The notes under the pieces are model-generated. The model did no database searches and was not told the DNA's origin. It was given only the letters and a program-made list of their open reading frames with translations. Shown in pieces: positions 1-6,526 of a stretch of DNA of 7,010 bases. The DNA comes from CANLWN01 sp039815505 (GTDB taxonomy: Bacteria > Bacteroidota > Bacteroidia > Flavobacteriales > Flavobacteriaceae), in contig JBCBZE010000184.1 of the NCBI GenBank assembly GCA_039815505.1, positions 1 to 7,010 of the forward strand, read 5' to 3'. The first letter of the stretch is position 1. Each line of letters begins with the position of its first letter. Made by a program: the position numbers and the translations under genes.

Positions 1-13
1 GTTAAAACAATAG
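1..13 (+). other. Possible 3' end of an upstream gene
   Basis: The first bases can be read as TTA AAA CAA TAG (2-13), which would end a preceding reading frame with Leu-Lys-Gln and a stop three bases before the lgt ATG. Such tight spacing would match the rest of the cluster. Too little sequence is present to show coding, and no product can be named. What is certain is that no lgt promoter fits inside the window. Confidence 0.2.
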
Positions 14-16
14 CGA

Positions 17-988
17 ATGTTTTTTTTAGGCTTTACCTGGAACCCCAATGAAACACTTTTCAAAATAGGGGTGTTACAAATAAAATACTACAACCTGCTT
101 TGGATTATAGCTTTTGCCCTTGGATGGTACATAATGAAGCGGATATTTCTTAATGAAAAGAAATCCATGGAAAAATTGGATTCCCTTTTTATCCATGCTG
201 TTTTATCCACGATGTTGGGAGCCCGCTTGGGACATGTATTCTTTTATGACTGGCCGTATTACAAAGACCACCTTATTGAAATCCTATTACCTATTCGCGA
301 AAGGGCCGGTGAATCTCTCTTTGGCATCATCAATGGGTACGAGTTTACAGGTTTTACCGGTTTGGCCAGCCATGGAGCGGCCATAGGCGTTATCTTTGCC
401 ATGTATCTCTACACTAGAAAATATCCCGAATTTAAGGTATTGGAAATATTGGATAGAGTGGTCATACCGGTTTCCATAGGTGCTTTTTGTGTTAGATTGG
501 GCAACTTCTTTAATTCAGAGATCAATGGCAAAGTAGTGGACAAATCATTTGCCTTCGCTACGCGTTTTTTAAGGGATTCAGATGATATGTCCGCTTCCAA
601 GGCTATGGCGATTACCAAGGAAAAAACAGTTAACGCCGCTTACGACCTTATTGAAAAAGACCCCAGCTTTTCTGCATATCTGGAAGCCATTCCCTATAGA
701 CATCCGGCACAATTATATGAAGGTATAAGTTATATTTTTGTCTTTGCCCTATTGTATTATTTGTATTGGAAAACCGACAAAAAAAATAAACATGGATATC
801 TATTTGGGTTATTTTTGGTATTACTTTGGACCATTCGGTTTTTTGTGGAATACGTCAAGAAAAGTCAAGGTGGTTTCGAAGAGTCCTTAGGTCTACTCTC
901 CACGGGACAGTGGTTGAGCATTCCTTTTATCTTTATCGGATTGTATTTTATGTTTAGACCCACTAAACCGCAAGTGGTAAGCAATTAA
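17..988 (+). CDS. lgt: Prolipoprotein diacylglyceryl transferase (Lgt)
   Basis: Inner-membrane enzyme that moves diacylglyceryl from phosphatidylglycerol to the lipobox cysteine of exported prolipoproteins, the first step of lipoprotein maturation. The 323-residue protein is highly hydrophobic, with about seven predicted membrane segments. Family motifs appear in order: GARLGHVFFY (68-77); SHGAAIG (118-124), whose H119 fits the conserved histidine; the Lgt signature VRLGNFFNSEINGK (159-172), with R160, N163, N166 and E168; RHPAQLYE (228-235); and RFFVEY (274-279) followed by the late TGQWLS (296-301). It is somewhat longer than the E. coli enzyme (291 residues). The extra length lies mostly in a charged stretch at about 185-225, between the signature and RHPAQLYE. 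The start is well bounded, because an in-frame TAG at 11-13 lies just upstream of the ATG. It leads a co-directional cluster, and a lipoprotein gene follows after 6 bases. Identification is firm from motifs. Confidence 0.97.
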   Translation: MFFLGFTWNPNETLFKIGVLQIKYYNLLWIIAFALGWYIMKRIFLNEKKSMEKLDSLFIHAVLSTMLGARLGHVFFYDWPYYKDHLIEILLPIRERAGESLFGIINGYEFTGFTGLASHGAAIGVIFAMYLYTRKYPEFKVLEILDRVVIPVSIGAFCVRLGNFFNSEINGKVVDKSFAFATRFLRDSDDMSASKAMAITKEKTVNAAYDLIEKDPSFSAYLEAIPYRHPAQLYEGISYIFVFALLYYLYWKTDKKNKHGYLFGLFLVLLWTIRFFVEYVKKSQGGFEESLGLLSTGQWLSIPFIFIGLYFMFRPTKPQVVSN

Positions 989-994
989 TGGCGT

Positions 995-1486
995 ATGAAA
1001 AACTTTAAATCTTACTTTTCAATACTCTTAGGGTTAGTACTTTTGCTCTCCGCTTGTAAGGAAAATGAGAAAAAAGTTGTAAAGACCGATCCCATCACCT
1101 TTAAAAAAGAAGGTGAACTTATCGTATATAAGGCGGAAACCGATTCTGTAATAACCACATTGGATATTGAAATTGCCGAAACCGATTATGAAACCCAAAC
1201 CGGGTTGATGTATCGAAACTCCATGGAAGATAAACAAGGCATGTTGTTCATCTTTCCCGATGTGGCCATGCATTCTTTTTACATGAAAAATACGGAAATA
1301 GCGTTGGATATTATTTTTGTTGATGAACATCTGCGTATTGCAAGTTTTCAGAAAAACGCCGAACCATTCAACGAAACCGGACTTTCCTCAAAAATACCTG
1401 TACAATATGTATTGGAAATCAATGCAGGTCTTTCTGAAAAATGGCGATTGGAGGTAGGAGACCGATTAGATTTTACCAGACGCTAA
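995..1486 (+). CDS. DUF192 family lipoprotein
   Basis: A 163-residue exported lipoprotein of the DUF192 family, whose biochemical role is not established. The N-terminus is a lipoprotein signal: MKNFK, a hydrophobic stretch, then LLSAC, with C21 as the expected lipidated cysteine. After a short lysine-rich linker the DUF192 domain spans about 55-160. It carries QTGLMYRNSM (68-77), GMLFIFPD (82-89), SFYMKNTEIALDIIFVD (94-110), then YVLEINAG (138-145) and a final GD near 155-156, all in the family's order. Lys22 with nearby acidic residues (KENE) follows the cysteine. In some Bacteroidota a lysine and acidic residues here act as a surface-export signal, but this match is loose and outer-membrane placement remains inference. 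It lies 6 bases after lgt, the enzyme that would lipidate it, and 13 bases before the acetyltransferase gene, so co-transcription is likely. Confidence 0.9.
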   Translation: MKNFKSYFSILLGLVLLLSACKENEKKVVKTDPITFKKEGELIVYKAETDSVITTLDIEIAETDYETQTGLMYRNSMEDKQGMLFIFPDVAMHSFYMKNTEIALDIIFVDEHLRIASFQKNAEPFNETGLSSKIPVQYVLEINAGLSEKWRLEVGDRLDFTRR

Positions 1487-1499
1487 CCAAACATCTTGG

Positions 1500-2033
1500 A
1501 TGATGGACTATCTTCTAGAAGGCGAGGAAACGGATAGACTACTATTCAGAAAACTGGTGCCTGCAGATTTTGACGATTGGTTACCGTTTCATAAAAACCC
1601 GCTAAGCAGTCAGTTTTGGGAAGGCTTGCCAAAAGACCCTGAAATAGCTTGTCAGCAACAATTCGATAGGGTTTTTGAACGCTATGAAAATAGGCTCGGT
1701 GGAATGAATGCGTTGATACATAAATACAGCGGACATCTCATAGGGCTCTGCGGGCTCTTGGTACAAGCAGTAGACGGTATGGAAGAACTAGAAATTGGTT
1801 ATTCCATACTTCCGGAACATTGGAAAAAAGGATATGCCACCGAGGCAGCTGTGAAATGCAAAACTTTTGCCTTTGCAAACAACTTGGTACATTCGCTTAT
1901 CTCTATCATACAAGTGGACAATATACCGTCTCAAAAAGTGGCCATATCCAATGGAATGCATTTGGATAAAACAACCATTTACAACGCTAACCGGGTACAT
2001 ATTTTTAGGGTGTACAAAGCAAAAAATAATTGA
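1500..2033 (+). CDS. GNAT family N-acetyltransferase (RimJ/RimL type)
   Basis: A cytoplasmic acetyl-CoA-dependent N-acetyltransferase of 177 residues. The acceptor cannot be told from sequence; relatives modify ribosomal-protein N-termini, small amines or other proteins. The N-terminal ETDRLLFRKLVPADFDDW (10-27) is the usual first strand and helix of the RimJ/RimL subgroup. ELEIGYSILPEHWKKGYATEA (96-116) holds the central strand and the acetyl-CoA pyrophosphate loop, here KKGYAT. NIPSQKVAISNGMHLDKT (141-158) is the conserved C-terminal motif, with N141 and S144, that packs beside the cofactor. There are no membrane segments or signal peptide. Two ATG codons are adjacent (1500 and 1503) and either could be the start; no clear ribosome binding site separates them. 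It lies between the DUF192 gene (13-base gap) and the ABC ATPase gene (34-base gap), in a likely shared transcript with no evident functional link. Confidence 0.9.
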   Translation: MMDYLLEGEETDRLLFRKLVPADFDDWLPFHKNPLSSQFWEGLPKDPEIACQQQFDRVFERYENRLGGMNALIHKYSGHLIGLCGLLVQAVDGMEELEIGYSILPEHWKKGYATEAAVKCKTFAFANNLVHSLISIIQVDNIPSQKVAISNGMHLDKTTIYNANRVHIFRVYKAKNN

Positions 2034-2067
2034 GGTTTCCATAAAAGGTGTTTCCTAATTACGGATA

Positions 2068-3324
2068 ATGAATCATCGGGCAAAAAAACATTGGGGAGTT
2101 TTTATCAATAACCAATCTGATAAAAAGTATTTTATAAATGGACTGTTAACCGATACGGTCTTCCATGGGTTCGAAACTTTGGCAAGCTTAAAAGGGGCAC
2201 TGTTCTCAAAAATAGCATTGAATACATTTATACTTGAAGAGGAGCGTCATGACCGGAAGATCATTACTTCATCCACACCGCAGACCCTGAGATCCATGTC
2301 TAGCGGGGAACAAAAAAAAGCTTTATTGGGATATCTATTGAAAAAGGACCCGGATTTTCTAATTCTCGATAATCCTTTTGACAATTTAGATATTGACTCG
2401 CAAAAAGACCTGCACAACTTACTCTTTACCGTTTCGCAGCGAACTTCCATTGTACAGCTCATAAGCCGCAAGGAAGATAAGCTCCCCTTTATTTCCCATA
2501 GTGTTCAACTAGAAGGACGGTCTATACGAAAACATGATGTTACATATACTACTTCCTCCCAAAAAATAGGGACCAACGGTATGTTCAAAAAACCCATTCC
2601 AAGATCGTCGAAGGTTTTTGACCATAACATCGATGCACTGATCAAGTTTAAGGACGTAACTGTCCATTATGGAGATAAACCTATAGTGCATCATATTAAT
2701 TGGGAAATAAAGCCCAACGAATTTTGGCAACTCATGGGCAAAAATGGTAGTGGAAAAACCACCTTGCTCTCTATGATCACAGGAGAAAACAACAAGGGAT
2801 ATGGGCAGGAACTCTATATTTTTGGCAAAAAGAAAGGAAGTGGGGAAAGCATCTGGGACATAAAAAAAAGAATAGGCTACTTTACGCCATCGATGACCGA
2901 TAGATTTTCTGGCTACCACACCTTGGAACATATGTTGATATCAGGACTGCACGATTCCGTAGGCCTATATGTGAAACCATCGAAAACCGAAGTCCGATTG
3001 GCTGGGGAATGGCTACAACTAATAGACCTGCTAGCGATAAAAGACCACTATTTTCATGATTTATCCATGGGACAGCAACGTTTGGTAATGGTCGTAAGAG
3101 CCATGATAAAACACCCCTTGTTGCTTATTCTGGATGAACCTACGGCCGGGCTCGATGATAAAAGTGCCACCTTGTTTATAGCTTTGGTCAATAAAATAGC
3201 CCAAGAAAGTGATACTGCTATTGTTTTTGTCTCGCATAGGGAAGAGAAAGGGTTAAAACCTGTATTTATCTACAAATTGGAAATGACCGGCAAAGGGTCT
3301 ATAGGCAAAGTTATTAAGCAGTAA
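2068..3324 (+). CDS. Tandem-domain ABC ATPase, ModF-like, with degenerate first domain
   Basis: A soluble 418-residue protein with two fused ABC nucleotide-binding domains and no membrane segments, resembling the ModF/PhrA group, whose role is poorly defined. Domain 2 is complete: A-loop Y201, Walker A GKNGSGKT (224-231), signature LSMGQ (332-336), Walker B LLLILDEP (351-358) with E357, D-loop GLD, and H-loop H390. The usual Q-loop glutamine is absent (GYFTPS, 270-275). The stretch LISGLHDSVGLY resembles E. coli ModF as I recall it. Domain 1 is degraded. The Walker A position reads INNQSDKK (13-20), Walker B is FLILDNP (97-103) with N102 for the catalytic glutamate, and R134 replaces the H-loop histidine, yet the signature SSGEQ (78-82) is intact. 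An in-frame TAA at 2056-2058 makes the ATG at 2068 the first start, so domain 1 was not cut off by misannotation. No permease gene is nearby, which argues against a simple transporter subunit. It is the last gene before the terminator. Confidence 0.9.
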   Translation: MNHRAKKHWGVFINNQSDKKYFINGLLTDTVFHGFETLASLKGALFSKIALNTFILEEERHDRKIITSSTPQTLRSMSSGEQKKALLGYLLKKDPDFLILDNPFDNLDIDSQKDLHNLLFTVSQRTSIVQLISRKEDKLPFISHSVQLEGRSIRKHDVTYTTSSQKIGTNGMFKKPIPRSSKVFDHNIDALIKFKDVTVHYGDKPIVHHINWEIKPNEFWQLMGKNGSGKTTLLSMITGENNKGYGQELYIFGKKKGSGESIWDIKKRIGYFTPSMTDRFSGYHTLEHMLISGLHDSVGLYVKPSKTEVRLAGEWLQLIDLLAIKDHYFHDLSMGQQRLVMVVRAMIKHPLLLILDEPTAGLDDKSATLFIALVNKIAQESDTAIVFVSHREEKGLKPVFIYKLEMTGKGSIGKVIKQ

Positions 3325-3353
3325 TGCAATCTATATACGGATCAACGTATTGT

Positions 3354-3393
3354 AAAAAAAGGGCCGTTGATTATTTCAATGGCCCTTTTTTTT
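3354..3393. terminator. Bidirectional intrinsic terminator between convergent genes
   Basis: A symmetrical hairpin. Arm 3354-3370 (seven A, then GGGCCGTTGA) pairs with 3376-3392 (TCAATGGCCC, then T) around a five-base loop, TTATT. The only non-Watson-Crick pair is one G-U at 3366/3380. On the + strand the GC stem is followed by eight T (3386-3393). On the - strand the A-run at 3354-3360 becomes seven U. It can therefore end both the lgt-to-ABC transcript (stop at 3324) and the secDF transcript (stop at 3412). Confidence 0.93.
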
Positions 3394-3411
3394 ACGTAAT
3401 ACAATTTCTTA

Positions 3412-6363
3412 TTATTCCTCTCCGGATTTGAATTTTTTCTTTAAGGTATCGAACATTACCGGAGTTGCTATAAACAAGGAAGAATAGGTACCCACAATAA
3501 TACCTATAATCATGGCGAACATAAACCCTCTTAAAGACTCTCCGCCAAAAATAAAGATGGCCAATAGTACTACCAAGGTGGTAAGTGACGTATTTAAGGT
3601 TCTACTTAACGTACTGTTCAGCGCTAGATTTACGTTTTTACCGGATTTCCATCCTTTTTCGTTCACAATCTCGCGAATCCTATCGAATACGACAACTGTA
3701 TCGTTCAAAGAGTACCCGATTACCGTTAGAATCGCCGCAATAAAAGCTTGGTCTATTTCCATACTAAAAGGCATGATTTTACCTGTAATGGAAAATATCC
3801 CGAGTACGATAAGCACATCATGAAAAACAGCGGTAACCGCACCTAAAGAAAATTGCCATTTGCGGAAACGTAATAGAATATACAGGAATACAACTGCCAA
3901 AGAACCTATAATGGCCAAAAAGGCATTGTTTTTAATATCATCTGCAATGGTAGGCCCTACCTTTACGGACTGAAGAATCCCGTTATTATCATTCCCAATA
4001 ATAAAATCCTCGAACGAAGTTCCATCCGGTAAGTATTTTTGTAAGGAAGTATATAATTTATCTTGGATTTCATTATCCACTTCAATACCTTCTACATCTA
4101 CCTTATAGGGAGTTGTAATCTTTATTTGATTGGCTTCACCATAGGTCTTAACATTGGTACCGCTTCCGAATACCGTATTTAATTCCGAAGCTATCTCGGA
4201 AGGGTTCACTGCATTTTCAAAACGCACTTGATAGGAGCGACCACCAATGAAATCCACCCCCTGTTGTAAACCTTGTGTAAACAACGAAAACAACCCTATC
4301 CCCACCAAAATAAATGAGATGACATAAGCAATCTTACGTTTACTTAAAAAGTTGATATTAATGTTTTGGAACAGTCCTTTTGTGATAGCCGTAGAGAAAT
4401 CCAACGTTCTTCCTTTGCCGCTGATATACCAATCTACCAACAAACGGGTTATAAATATAGCGGTAAACAAGGAAGTCACAATACCTATAAGCAGGGTTGT
4501 CGCAAATCCTTTAATAGGACCTGAACCAAATACGAACAGAATCAAAGCGGTTAGACCGGTAGTAACGTTGGCATCCAGAATAGAGGAAAGTGCGTTGCTA
4601 AAACCATCGGCAATCGCTTGGGATTTTCCTTTACCCTTGGCCAATTCTTCCTTGATACGTTCAAAAATAAGTACGTTGGCATCCACGGACATACCAATAG
4701 TAAGAACAATACCTGCAATACCAGGTAGTGTAAGAACCGCATTTAAACTAACCAACACCCCAAAAATCAATAAGATATTCAATAGTAGGGCGATATCTGC
4801 AAAGATTCCGGCTTTGCCGTAATAGAACACCATCCAAACCAGTACAATAGCCATTGCGATCATAAAGGACATAAATCCACTATCAATAGCTTCCTGTCCC
4901 AAAGAGGGACCAACGATAGCGGATTGTATAATTTCCGCGGAAGCAGGCAATTTACCTGCCCGTAATACATTGGCAATATCCTTGGTTTCATTTACCGTAA
5001 ACGTACCCGTTATCTCCGAACTCCCTCCGGATATACCTCCCGGTTGTGAAACCCCGGGTGCCGTATATACTTTGTTATCCAAAACAATGGCGATACCGGT
5101 ATTGTTTATATTGGCTTCACTGGTCAACTTTTCCCAAAGTTTAGCCCCTTTAACGTTCATATCCATGCCAATGGCGGGTCTATTGAATTGATCAAACTGC
5201 GACCTCGCGTCACTTACTACATCCCCACTTATTCTTGGAACACCGTCACGATTGGATTTTAAGGCATAAAGATCTATAACTTCCACATCCTTTGCAGGTC
5301 TTTCCCATACAAATTTTGTGAATTGAATGTCATTGGGAAGCAAACGAATTATTTCTTTCATTCTAAGATACTCGCCTACTTTAGCTGTATCCTTGATGGC
5401 AAATTTGGCAATGGCATATCCGGTTCCCTGCCCTTTTATCAAATCCAACAAAGGATTCACCTGACCGGCAAGGTCTAAGGAGTCTTGGGATACATCGGAC
5501 AATAGCGAGTCTATTTCGGACTCTTCTTTTACCGGGGCTTCCTCAGAAACTTCTATTAAGGTTTTCAACCGCTCGTTGGCAGATACCAAGAAGTTTCCTA
5601 TACTTTGATTGCTTGGGCTATAGGTTTCCCAAAATTCCAGTTGTGCCGTACTTGAAAGTAAACTCTGTGCCCTTTTGATATCTTTCGCTCCAGGTAATTC
5701 AACAAGAATTCTACCGGAGTTCCCCTCTCGTTGAATATTGGGCTGTGTAACCCCAAAACCATCGATACGTTCCCTAAGCACCTCAAAAGCGGAAACAATG
5801 GACTCATCAATTTTTGTACGGATAATGGGCTTTACTTCATCATCCGACATTTGAAAATTGATGGCATCACTCAATCCCTTATTCGCAAAAATATCCGGGG
5901 ATGCCAATTTAGTATCCCCTTTTAGATTATCGAAAGCGTCGAAGAACAAATCCAGATAGGTATCGTCACTACTTTTGGAAGCGGTATCTGCATCGGCCAA
6001 GGCCTTATTAAAAATAGGGTTTTTGGTATTGTTGGCCAGCCCCTTTAAAATATCCTTTACGGAGATTTGAAGGGTAACATTTATTCCCCCCTTAAGGTCC
6101 AAACCTTTGTTCAGTTCTTTTTTCTTCGCCTCGTCATAATCCGTGAACCCTAGAATTGTATTCTTACCTATGGAATCCAAGTAGTTAGCTTCCAAAGCTT
6201 CCCGTTTCGCCACATAATCATCTTCAGCTTCGGAGATACCGCTTGTAGCAAAAGCTTCTGCATCCTTCTCTATTTTACTGGTTATAAAAGTATAGGATAG
6301 TTGATAGATACTCACTAGCCCAAAGAGAAAGGCAAAAAGCTTTATAAGTCCTTTGTTTTGCAT
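3412..6363 (-). CDS. secDF: Protein translocase subunit SecDF (SecD-SecF fusion)
   Basis: Inner-membrane accessory of the SecYEG translocon that uses the proton gradient to pull exported proteins out on the periplasmic side. The 983-residue chain joins SecD and SecF, which are separate in E. coli (about 615 and 323 residues). SecD half: TM1 at 8-28; a large periplasmic domain to about 495 with KGLDLKGG (86-93), RIDGFGVTQPNIQ (199-211), ILVELPG (219-225) and VGPSLGQ (484-490); then five TM segments to about 642, with D561 in SVDANVLIFER. SecF half: TM at about 677-696, GVDFIGG (702-708), a second periplasmic domain, VGPTIADD (802-809), FHD (847-849) and SLNDTVVVFDR (885-895) with D888. D561 and D888 match the acidic residues tied to proton transport. 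An acidic, serine-rich segment at about 270-300 looks like a flexible insert. An in-frame TAA six bases upstream fixes the ATG at 6363 as the first start. It has its own predicted promoter. Confidence 0.97.
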   Translation of the reverse strand: MQNKGLIKLFAFLFGLVSIYQLSYTFITSKIEKDAEAFATSGISEAEDDYVAKREALEANYLDSIGKNTILGFTDYDEAKKKELNKGLDLKGGINVTLQISVKDILKGLANNTKNPIFNKALADADTASKSSDDTYLDLFFDAFDNLKGDTKLASPDIFANKGLSDAINFQMSDDEVKPIIRTKIDESIVSAFEVLRERIDGFGVTQPNIQREGNSGRILVELPGAKDIKRAQSLLSSTAQLEFWETYSPSNQSIGNFLVSANERLKTLIEVSEEAPVKEESEIDSLLSDVSQDSLDLAGQVNPLLDLIKGQGTGYAIAKFAIKDTAKVGEYLRMKEIIRLLPNDIQFTKFVWERPAKDVEVIDLYALKSNRDGVPRISGDVVSDARSQFDQFNRPAIGMDMNVKGAKLWEKLTSEANINNTGIAIVLDNKVYTAPGVSQPGGISGGSSEITGTFTVNETKDIANVLRAGKLPASAEIIQSAIVGPSLGQEAIDSGFMSFMIAMAIVLVWMVFYYGKAGIFADIALLLNILLIFGVLVSLNAVLTLPGIAGIVLTIGMSVDANVLIFERIKEELAKGKGKSQAIADGFSNALSSILDANVTTGLTALILFVFGSGPIKGFATTLLIGIVTSLFTAIFITRLLVDWYISGKGRTLDFSTAITKGLFQNININFLSKRKIAYVISFILVGIGLFSLFTQGLQQGVDFIGGRSYQVRFENAVNPSEIASELNTVFGSGTNVKTYGEANQIKITTPYKVDVEGIEVDNEIQDKLYTSLQKYLPDGTSFEDFIIGNDNNGILQSVKVGPTIADDIKNNAFLAIIGSLAVVFLYILLRFRKWQFSLGAVTAVFHDVLIVLGIFSITGKIMPFSMEIDQAFIAAILTVIGYSLNDTVVVFDRIREIVNEKGWKSGKNVNLALNSTLSRTLNTSLTTLVVLLAIFIFGGESLRGFMFAMIIGIIVGTYSSLFIATPVMFDTLKKKFKSGEE

Positions 6364-6402
6364 TAGTTATATATATTTATTGATGGTATTTATAATAGCG
6401 TG

Positions 6403-6433
6403 CAAATATATTATTTCCCATAGGAATTGACAA
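6403..6433 (-). promoter_or_regulatory. Predicted Bacteroidota-type promoter of secDF
   Basis: Read on the - strand, TTG (6433-6431) is followed after 20 bases by TATATTTG (6410-6403). This fits the Bacteroidota primary-sigma pattern: a TTG or TTTG near -33, then TAnnTTTG near -7. Transcription would begin around 6396, giving a leader of roughly 30 AT-rich bases before the secDF ATG and no Shine-Dalgarno sequence, as is common in this phylum. It lies downstream of the mdh hairpin, so secDF can be expressed independently of mdh. The pattern match is seen; activity is inferred. Confidence 0.65.
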
Positions 6434-6461
6434 TTTATTTATGAGTTATTCCCAAATGAGA

Positions 6462-6499
6462 GGGCATCCGTTCTCGATTGTCATCGAGGACGGATGCCC
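6462..6499 (-). terminator. Strong hairpin after mdh, probable terminator without U-tract
   Basis: A near-perfect inverted repeat: the 16-base arms 6462-6477 and 6484-6499 (GGGCATCCG at the outer end) pair with one G-U and enclose a six-base loop, TTGTCA. It begins 27 bases after the mdh stop and ends 28 bases before the secDF -33 element, the expected place for the mdh terminator. On the - strand the sequence after the stem starts TCTCATTTGGG, so there is no proper U-run. It may work as a weak terminator, as a block to 3' exonucleases, or as something else. Confidence 0.6.
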
Positions 6500-6526
6500 A
6501 TATGTCTCTTGAAATACGTTATTAAA

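Larger units (their letters stand above)
6364..6526. other. Intergenic region between mdh and secDF
   Basis: This 163-base AT-rich stretch is the longest non-coding part of the window. Apart from the hairpin and the promoter described separately, it holds only the short secDF leader, which is nearly pure A/T next to the start codon. I see no small ORF, riboswitch or tRNA in it. Confidence 0.8.

Noticed and set aside
988..1008. Tiny frame beginning at an ATG that overlaps the lgt stop (TAATG)
   Set aside because: It ends after six codons. The DUF192 start at 995 gives a full lipoprotein signal peptide and is clearly the real one.
2034..2270. Frameshift or missed upstream start that would restore Walker A in ABC domain 1
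   Set aside because: An in-frame TAA lies at 2056-2058. The N-terminus aligns without gaps to domain 2 through the Walker A position, so the motif is present but degenerate, not missing.
2509..2931. 140-codon open frame on the - strand opposite the ABC ATPase gene
   Set aside because: It is antisense to the linker and the Walker A region of domain 2, and its translation is Phe/Ser-rich without recognisable domains. It is a shadow of the real gene.
4352..4822. 156-codon open frame on the + strand opposite secDF
   Set aside because: It lies entirely antisense to strongly conserved SecD transmembrane segments. Its translation shows no family motifs, and no promoter or start context supports it.
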